Part shown: piece by piece, positions 59,257 to 64,000 of the stretch
Layout of the letters: the number at the start of each line of letters is the position of its first letter
Position numbering within the stretch: the stretch's first letter is position 1
NCBI GenBank assembly: GCA_029261925.1
Contig: JAJDAJ010000073.1
Coordinates: forward strand, 1-64,000
DNA from: Deltaproteobacteria bacterium
Lineage (GTDB): Bacteria; Myxococcota_A; UBA9160; SZUA-336
DNA: 64,000 nt
Reading direction: 5' to 3'
Made by a program: the position numbers and the translations under genes
The notes under the pieces: generated by a model
Told to the model about the DNA's origin: nothing
Databases searched by the model: none
Seen by the model: only the letters and a program-made list of their open reading frames with translations

Positions 59257-60717
59257 ATGCGCCTCCGGCCACCGCATCGCATGCTCCTCGTGATCCTGCC
59301 GCTCGTCGTGACCGTGTGCGTGGCCTCGGAGCTGCTGGAGCGCCCGACGCCGGGCGAGGGCCGGACGCACGAGGTCGCCCTCGCGCCGGGTCGGCTCGAC
59401 GGCAGCGCGACCGCGGATACCGCGGACGGGTTCCTGACGGGCTCCCCCGGACTGCTGGCCGACTACGCCGCGGAGATCCGCAGACCGGACGGTCGCCTCG
59501 ACGTCGAGCGCATGGTCGAGCGGCTCGCCGGGCTGGCGGTGGACACGTACTTCTATCTGATCTGGCACCGCGAGACGGACTGGGAGGACCTGAAGCGCTT
59601 CCTGCCGGCCGCGCGCGCGGCCGGGATCGACGTGTGGGCGTACCTGGTTCCGCCCTCGGAGAGCCCGCCCCGGATGTCCCGGTACTCGGAGCCCTTCCGC
59701 CTGGACTACCTCCGCTGGGCCGAGGAGATCGCGCGACTGTCGCTGACCGAGCCCAACCTGAAGGCGTTCGTGATCGACGACTTCCACGTCAACGACCTGT
59801 ACACGCCCGAGTACGTGCGACGGATGCGCGAGCGAGCCCGGGCGATCAACCCGCGCATGCGGTTCCTGCCGCTGATGTACTTCCCGGAGATCGACCGCGA
59901 GTGGGTGGAGGCGTACGGCGACGCCATCGACGGCGTGGTGGCGGCCTACCCCCCGGACCCCGCGGCGATCCGGGCCACCTGGAGCCTGCTCAACGACGCC
60001 GTGAGCTTGCCCGCGCGGTACCTGATCTCCTTTCCCTGGAAGACCCGGTCCGCGTCGGGAAGCGCGGGGTCGCTGGTTCGCGACGCGACCGTGCTTCCCG
60101 GCCGGGTCCCGCAGATCCGCCTGACCCAGCGCGACGACTACGCGGGTCCCACCGCCGGCTACCACTTCAAGCAGCTGCGGGTCGACGGCAGGGTGGTCTG
60201 GGAGGAGGACGTGGCCGGCGGGAAGCGCGACTGGCAGGAGGCGACGGTCCGGCTCCCGGGTCTCGCGGCCGGGCCCGTGCAGCTCGAGTTCCGCGTGTTC
60301 GATCGCAAGGGCGTCGGGAACTTCGGCGTCGACGTGGAGCTCCGGGAGACGACCTTCGAGGGCCTGGAGAGCCCCGGCGACTGGCGCTGGAGCGGAGACG
60401 CGCCCTGGCGCTTCAGACGACAGCCCGCCGTCGAGGCGCGCAGGAGCTTCCGGATTCCCCTGGTGGTGATGGTCGCGGGGAACCGCAGCCAGTTCACCAA
60501 GCGCAACGGCGCGCCCCCGACGCCCGAGCGGATCCGCAGCAAGGTCGAGATGGCCCTCGGCGAGATGCAGCACGGTTTTGCGGAGGGCGTGGTGACGTAC
60601 TCCCTGCGCAAGGACCCGGGCGACCCGGTCTACCGCGCCGTCCGGCAGCTCTTCGTCGAGGCCCGCAGACCCCCGGCCGCCGGACCGGAGCCGGGCGAGG
60701 GCGGCGTTCGCCGCTGA
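59257..60717 (+). CDS. exported TIM-barrel-like protein of unknown function with C-terminal beta-sandwich
   Basis: A 486-residue protein with an N-terminal export signal or anchor (residues 8-24, RMLLVILPLVVTVCVAS). The central part looks like a glycoside-hydrolase-type TIM barrel: VDTYFYLIWHRETDWEDL near 95, AAGIDVWAYLVPP near 125, LKAFVIDDFHVND near 168 with paired acids, MRFLPLMYFPEIDREW near 203 and DGVVAAYPP near 228. A beta-rich domain (KQLRVDGRVVWEEDVAGG near 305) that may bind carbohydrate follows, then a 100-residue basic tail. I do not recognise the family. It may process a polysaccharide at the cell surface, but catalytic residues cannot be confirmed. Confidence 0.65.
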   Translation: MRLRPPHRMLLVILPLVVTVCVASELLERPTPGEGRTHEVALAPGRLDGSATADTADGFLTGSPGLLADYAAEIRRPDGRLDVERMVERLAGLAVDTYFYLIWHRETDWEDLKRFLPAARAAGIDVWAYLVPPSESPPRMSRYSEPFRLDYLRWAEEIARLSLTEPNLKAFVIDDFHVNDLYTPEYVRRMRERARAINPRMRFLPLMYFPEIDREWVEAYGDAIDGVVAAYPPDPAAIRATWSLLNDAVSLPARYLISFPWKTRSASGSAGSLVRDATVLPGRVPQIRLTQRDDYAGPTAGYHFKQLRVDGRVVWEEDVAGGKRDWQEATVRLPGLAAGPVQLEFRVFDRKGVGNFGVDVELRETTFEGLESPGDWRWSGDAPWRFRRQPAVEARRSFRIPLVVMVAGNRSQFTKRNGAPPTPERIRSKVEMALGEMQHGFAEGVVTYSLRKDPGDPVYRAVRQLFVEARRPPAAGPEPGEGGVRR

Positions 60718-60736
60718 CGGGGACGCCCCCGCGCGC

Positions 60737-62206
60737 TCAGCCCACCAGCTCGTACGCCTCGAGGCGCGGTGCGCGCATCTCCTCCTGGAAGCGCTGGTAG
60801 GTCCAGGGCCAGCTCGCCGGGATGCCCTCGGCGTCGAGGTACCAGCTGCTGCAGCCGGTCGCCCAGACGGTCCGCTTCGCGGCATCGATGCGGTCCTGGT
60901 CGAAGGCCTGCATGGCCTCGCGCGACACGCAGACCTCGCGAGCCCGACCCGAGAGCACCAGGCCGATCAGCGTCTCGATGTACTCCCACTGGCGCTCGGC
61001 CACCTCGATCAGCGACAGGTTGCCCACCGGGCCGTTGGGCCCGTTGAGCATGAAAAAGTTCGGGAAGTCCGGCATCGAGATCGACAGGTAGGCCCGCGGA
61101 CGCACGGCCCAGAAGTCCTCGAGATCGACGCCCCCGCGTCCCGTGATGCGGATCGGCCGCATGAACTGATCGACGCGGAAGCCGGTCGCCAGCGCCAGCA
61201 CGTCGAGCTCGATCAGGCGCCCGTCGTGCGTGCGCACGCCCCGCGGCTCGACGCGCTCGATCCCCCCGGTGACGAGCTCGGCATCCGGGTGCTGGATCGC
61301 CCGGTAGTAGTCGGGCGAGTAGACCAGGCGCTTGCACATGACCATGTAGTCGGGGCGCAGCTTCTCCCGCAGCACCGGGTCGGTCACGCTCTGCTCGAGG
61401 TTCTCCAGGACGATGCGCTGCATCTCCTTCATGTCGGCGGAGTCGGGCTCGACGATGGCGTTGTTGAAGCGTTCGAACAGCGCCCCCGACGCGCCCGACG
61501 CCAGCTTGCGCCGCGGCAGCTCCGGGTCGGCGCGGAAGCTCGCCTTCTCCTCCTCCGAGTAGGCCCGGTTGCGGGCCGGCATGATCCACTGGGCGGTGCG
61601 CTGGAACTGGAAGAGCCGGCTCGCGCGCCCGGCGAGTGCGCAGACGAGCTGCACCCCCGTCGAGCCGTTGCCGACCACGCCGACGCGCCGCCCGTCGAGC
61701 GGCACGCCGTGATCCCAGCGCGCCGTGTGGAAGCACGCGCCCTCGAAGCTCTCGAGGCCCTCGATGTCCGGGTAGCGCGGGTGGTGCAGAACGCCCGTCG
61801 CGGCGATCACGAAGTCCGCCTGGTCGCGCAGGCCCGAGCGCGTCTCGAGCTGCCAGCGACCGTCGTCACGGGAGCAGCGAACGACCTCCTGCCCGTAGCG
61901 GATCAGGACGTCGAGATCGTACTTGCCCACGATGCCCTCGAGGTAGGCCTGGATCTCCGGCCCCGGTGCCAGCTGCTGGCTCCACTCGGGGTTGGGCTCG
62001 AAGACGTAGGAGTAGGTGTGCGAGGGAACGTCGCAGGTCAGCCCCGGGTAGGTGTTCTCGCGCCAGGTGCCGCCGGGCCGGTCGGCCTTCTCGTAGATCA
62101 CCACATCGCGGTGGCCGGCCTCGCGCAGCTTGATCGCCGCGAGGATCCCGGCCATGCCCGCCCCGAGCACCGCGAAGCGCGGCCTCCGGGAACTCTCGCC
62201 CGCCAT
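60737..62206 (-). CDS. FAD-dependent monooxygenase (Baeyer-Villiger-like)
   Basis: A 489-residue flavoprotein with GAGMAG near residue 16, RPGGTWRENTYPGLTCDVPS near 44-63 (type I Baeyer-Villiger-like), the fingerprint FEGACFHTARWD near 160 and the second dinucleotide site GNGSTG near 182. It is shorter than the protein at 54320 because it lacks the N-terminal extension. It would oxygenate a ketone or hydroxylate a cyclic substrate with NADPH. GGAGG stands 14 bases before the ATG, which is rather far. It is convergent with the TIM-barrel-like gene at a 19-bp gap. Confidence 0.86.
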   Translation of the reverse strand: MAGESSRRPRFAVLGAGMAGILAAIKLREAGHRDVVIYEKADRPGGTWRENTYPGLTCDVPSHTYSYVFEPNPEWSQQLAPGPEIQAYLEGIVGKYDLDVLIRYGQEVVRCSRDDGRWQLETRSGLRDQADFVIAATGVLHHPRYPDIEGLESFEGACFHTARWDHGVPLDGRRVGVVGNGSTGVQLVCALAGRASRLFQFQRTAQWIMPARNRAYSEEEKASFRADPELPRRKLASGASGALFERFNNAIVEPDSADMKEMQRIVLENLEQSVTDPVLREKLRPDYMVMCKRLVYSPDYYRAIQHPDAELVTGGIERVEPRGVRTHDGRLIELDVLALATGFRVDQFMRPIRITGRGGVDLEDFWAVRPRAYLSISMPDFPNFFMLNGPNGPVGNLSLIEVAERQWEYIETLIGLVLSGRAREVCVSREAMQAFDQDRIDAAKRTVWATGCSSWYLDAEGIPASWPWTYQRFQEEMRAPRLEAYELVG

Positions 62207-62420
62207 CTCGCTGGGTCCTCCCGTCGCCGCCAGGGGACCAGATCCGGAGACCCGCGGCAAACGCTGGCGGCGCGGGCGGCCCCGCTGCGCGCGAGCTGCC
62301 GGGTGGCTTCCGGGGCGCCGCGCGCCGGACACGCTCGACGGCCGCATTCCGCTCCAGACCCCGCCTGCGCGGGTCGATGTTCCCCCGAACAGCTCCAGTG
62401 AAGGAGCGGGGAGAGAAGAG

Positions 62421-62624
62421 ATGCAGAGGAACTCATTCGTCGTTCGCGCCTCGGAGGATGGCTGGATGGTCCAGCGCGAGGGCAAGAAGAGCCCGGTGAG
62501 CACGCATCGCAAGAAGGACACCGCGGTGCGTCGCGGTCGCTCGATGGCGAAGCGCGCCGGCGGCACCCTGAAGATCAAGGGCCGCAACGGGAAGATCCAG
62601 GCGAAGCGCAGCTACGCCGCCTGA
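62421..62624 (+). CDS. DUF2188 small basic protein
   Basis: A 67-residue, lysine/arginine-rich protein. The order VVRASEDGWMVQREGKKSP, then a helix with THRKKDTAVRRGRSMAKRAG, then LKIKGRNGKIQAKRSYAA matches the DUF2188 fold (a WxVxxEG strand, an alanine/arginine helix and a dG(K/R)I strand). The ATG at 62421 has GGGGAGAGAAG upstream. Function is unknown; the basic charge allows nucleic-acid binding. A long hairpin at 62673 follows. Confidence 0.8.
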   Translation: MQRNSFVVRASEDGWMVQREGKKSPVSTHRKKDTAVRRGRSMAKRAGGTLKIKGRNGKIQAKRSYAA

Positions 62625-62672
62625 ATCGCCCGCCCGGCGGCCGGCCTCGCGCCGGCCCGGAACGGGAAGACG

Positions 62673-62711
62673 GAGCCGGCGGGTCTCCCGGGTGCGGGAG
62701 GCCGCCGGCTC
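62673..62711 (+). terminator. long hairpin after the DUF2188 gene
   Basis: Arms GAGCCGGCGG and CCGCCGGCTC enclose a second stem CTCCC/GGGAG, with small bulges. It lies 48 bp after the stop. There is no T-run, only CGTCGTTCC, so it is an imperfect intrinsic terminator. Confidence 0.5.
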
Positions 62712-62808
62712 TCGTCGTTCCGGGAACCGCCCGCCGACCGCGCCGCCTGCCGCGTCGAGTCATGTGGCAGAATGCGCGCGAGCGCAGCATGCGGCGAGAG
62801 GGGCGACG

Positions 62809-63837
62809 ATGAAGGCAGCGAGGCTCGAGGAAGGCAAGCTGGAGATCCGTGACCTGCCCAGCCCGGTGCCGGGCGAGGAGGAGGCGCTGATCCGGATCAG
62901 CGCCGCGGGCGTCTGCCACTCCGATCTCCACATCGTACGAGGCGACTGGGAGGGCGTGCCCCAGAGCGGTGTGGTCGGGCACGAGGCGATCGGCGTCGTC
63001 GAGGCGCTCGGCCCGGGAGCGGAGCGCTACGTCAGCGTGGGTGACCGCGTGATCCTGGGCCTCGGCGGCACCGGCGGCGGCTACTGGTGCGGGGCCTGCG
63101 AGTACTGCATGCGCGGCGAGCCCCGCCACTGCGCCCAGACCAAGGGCATCATGGGCACCTTCGCGGAGCAGTTCTGCGTCTGGGCGAAGTCGCTGGTCAA
63201 GCTGCCCGAGAGCGTGCGCGACCAGGAGGCACCGCTGGCGTGCGGCGGCCTCACGGCGTACGGCGCGGTCAAGAAGCTGTTCAAGCACCAGATCCAGCCC
63301 GGGCGACCCGTGGCGATCGTGGGCGCCGCGGGGGGCCTCGGCCACTACGCGGTCCAGATCGCGAGCGCCTTCGGCTACAAGGTGATCGGCGTGGACATCG
63401 GGGCGGAGCGGCTGAAGTTCGTCGAGTCGCTGGGCGCGCACATGGCGGTGAGCGCCGAGGACGCGGCGGAGGTCGTGCAGCGCGAGCTCGGCGGCGTCGA
63501 CGCCAGCATCGTGTTCTCGGCCCGGATGGCCGGCTTCGACCTGGGGCTGGAACTGCTGCGCCGCGGCGGGCTCTTCGTGGCCGTCGGTCTGCCCGCGACC
63601 AGCGAGGGCAACCTGCAGCTGAACCCCTTCCAGTTCTTCCTGAAGGACCCGACGCTGATCTACTCCGCGGTCGGCAACGTGCAGGACATGCGCGAGCTCG
63701 TGGACATGGCCGCGACCGGTCGCGTGAAGAGTCACATCGGCCGCAGCGGCTCCCTGTCGGAGCTCCACACGATCTTCGACGAGCTCGAGTCCGGCAGCTA
63801 CGTGGGCCGCGCCGTCATCACCGACCTGGGTCGCTAG
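62809..63837 (+). CDS. zinc-dependent alcohol dehydrogenase (MDR family)
   Basis: A 342-residue zinc alcohol dehydrogenase. The catalytic zinc is bound by C36 in GVCHSDLH, by GHE near residue 57, and a later acid/cysteine; the structural zinc loop is complete, CGACEYCMRGEPRHC near 96-110. The NAD-binding motif GAAGGLGHYAVQIA is near 172. It oxidises an alcohol to an aldehyde or ketone with NAD(P). GAGAGG stands five bases before the ATG. A CAGAAT box at 62768-62773 may be its -10. A seven-codon reading frame (62789-62812) ends in an ATGA overlap with the start, but has no signals of its own and is probably chance. Confidence 0.88.
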   Translation: MKAARLEEGKLEIRDLPSPVPGEEEALIRISAAGVCHSDLHIVRGDWEGVPQSGVVGHEAIGVVEALGPGAERYVSVGDRVILGLGGTGGGYWCGACEYCMRGEPRHCAQTKGIMGTFAEQFCVWAKSLVKLPESVRDQEAPLACGGLTAYGAVKKLFKHQIQPGRPVAIVGAAGGLGHYAVQIASAFGYKVIGVDIGAERLKFVESLGAHMAVSAEDAAEVVQRELGGVDASIVFSARMAGFDLGLELLRRGGLFVAVGLPATSEGNLQLNPFQFFLKDPTLIYSAVGNVQDMRELVDMAATGRVKSHIGRSGSLSELHTIFDELESGSYVGRAVITDLGR

Positions 63838-63861
63838 CAGGCTGCCGAGCGGCGCGGCGCC

Positions 63862-64000
63862 CTAGATCACGTCCTGCTCGGCCAGCACGCGGCGCTCGCT
63901 CTCGCTCAGGCCGAGCAGCTCGCCGTAGACGTGGTCGTTGTCCTCGGCGTAGCAGGGGAAGCCGCGGCCCAGCGGGCCGCCCGCGCGCGACGGCGTCTCG
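63862..64000 (-). CDS. CaiB/BaiF CoA-transferase, C-terminal end only (cut by window edge)
   Basis: The last 45 codons of a leftward gene run off the right edge. They read AGGPLGRGFPCYAEDNDHVY then GELLGLSESERRVLAEQDVI and stop, the standard CaiB/BaiF ending (GE-hxx-N-xxhh-xELLGLSxxExxxLxxxGhI). It is the sixth CaiB/BaiF gene in the window. The start and catalytic aspartate lie outside. It is convergent with the alcohol dehydrogenase. Confidence 0.8.
   Translation of the reverse strand, partial: ETPSRAGGPLGRGFPCYAEDNDHVYGELLGLSESERRVLAEQDVI

Noticed and set aside
62789-62812. Seven-codon upstream frame overlapping the alcohol dehydrogenase start
   Set aside because: It has no TAnnnT box at 6-7 nt and no ribosome site; the dehydrogenase has its own GAGAGG, so the ATGA overlap is probably chance.

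Overview
This 64 kb window is high-GC DNA (about 70% G+C by eye) from a Gram-negative bacterium with an outer membrane: there are two TonB-dependent receptors and several exported proteins. The closing repeat of two secreted proteins (DUF4215 / Myxococcus cysteine-rich type), lone dockerin-like calcium loops, many CaiB/BaiF CoA-transferases and three candidate F420-dependent enzymes suggest a Myxococcota or deltaproteobacterial-type lineage. That placement is inference; no rRNA, tRNA or marker operon is present to fix it. Coding density is high and strands alternate often. Large antisense ORFs are shadows of GC-rich codon bias and were left out.

Layout. (1) 0.15-11.1 kb: acyl-CoA ligases and a double hot-dog hydratase; a four-gene, end-overlapping operon (alpha/beta hydrolase, NIPSNAP-like protein, metal-dependent amidohydrolase, HsaA-like flavin monooxygenase); and a divergent tandem pair of CaiB/BaiF CoA-transferases. 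(2) 11.1-19.0 kb: an exported island in which a TonB-dependent receptor sits between two ~690-residue paralogous secreted cysteine-rich proteins that share an upstream promoter-like element and a matching terminator. (3) 19.0-26.8 kb: SDR, monohaem cytochrome c, amidohydrolase, a paired acyl-CoA dehydrogenase operon, PPOX/F420-type protein, CDGSH protein, cupin. (4) 26.9-36.3 kb: a fatty-acid-hydroxylase fused to a Rossmann-like domain, thioesterase II, cytidine deaminase, VOC and NTF2-like proteins, a class II aldolase next to an MtnK-like kinase, two enoyl-CoA hydratases, a lactate-permease-family transporter and a Ddn-like protein. (5) 36.4-47.6 kb: RND/MMPL exporter, amidohydrolase coupled to a TauD-type dioxygenase, LLM oxidoreductase, a secreted TIMP-like/dockerin protein, an acyl-CoA ligase and a second TonB receptor. 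(6) 47.6-64 kb: TetR regulator, more CaiB/BaiF genes (a second tandem pair), P450, two Baeyer-Villiger-type monooxygenases, a CocE-type esterase, MFS transporter, an exported TIM-barrel-like protein, DUF2188 protein, zinc alcohol dehydrogenase and the end of a sixth CaiB/BaiF gene.

Taken together the genes fit uptake (TonB receptors, permease), activation to CoA thioesters (ligases, CoA-transferases), oxygenation (P450, flavin monooxygenases, TauD) and beta-oxidation (dehydrogenases, hydratases, thioesterase) of hydrophobic or cyclic substrates such as steroids, terpenoids or aromatics. No individual substrate can be read from the sequence.

The most unusual signals are not ordinary genes. 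Several genes have a TAnnnT box exactly 6-7 nt before the start codon and no convincing Shine-Dalgarno, which predicts leaderless mRNAs; one such box drives an 18-codon upstream ORF overlapping a CaiB start. A 13-bp palindrome (GGTGCCWGGCACC) recurs in intergenic clusters and inside coding loops between 26 and 45 kb. The secreted paralogue/TonB-receptor island is the best candidate for an undescribed functional unit.
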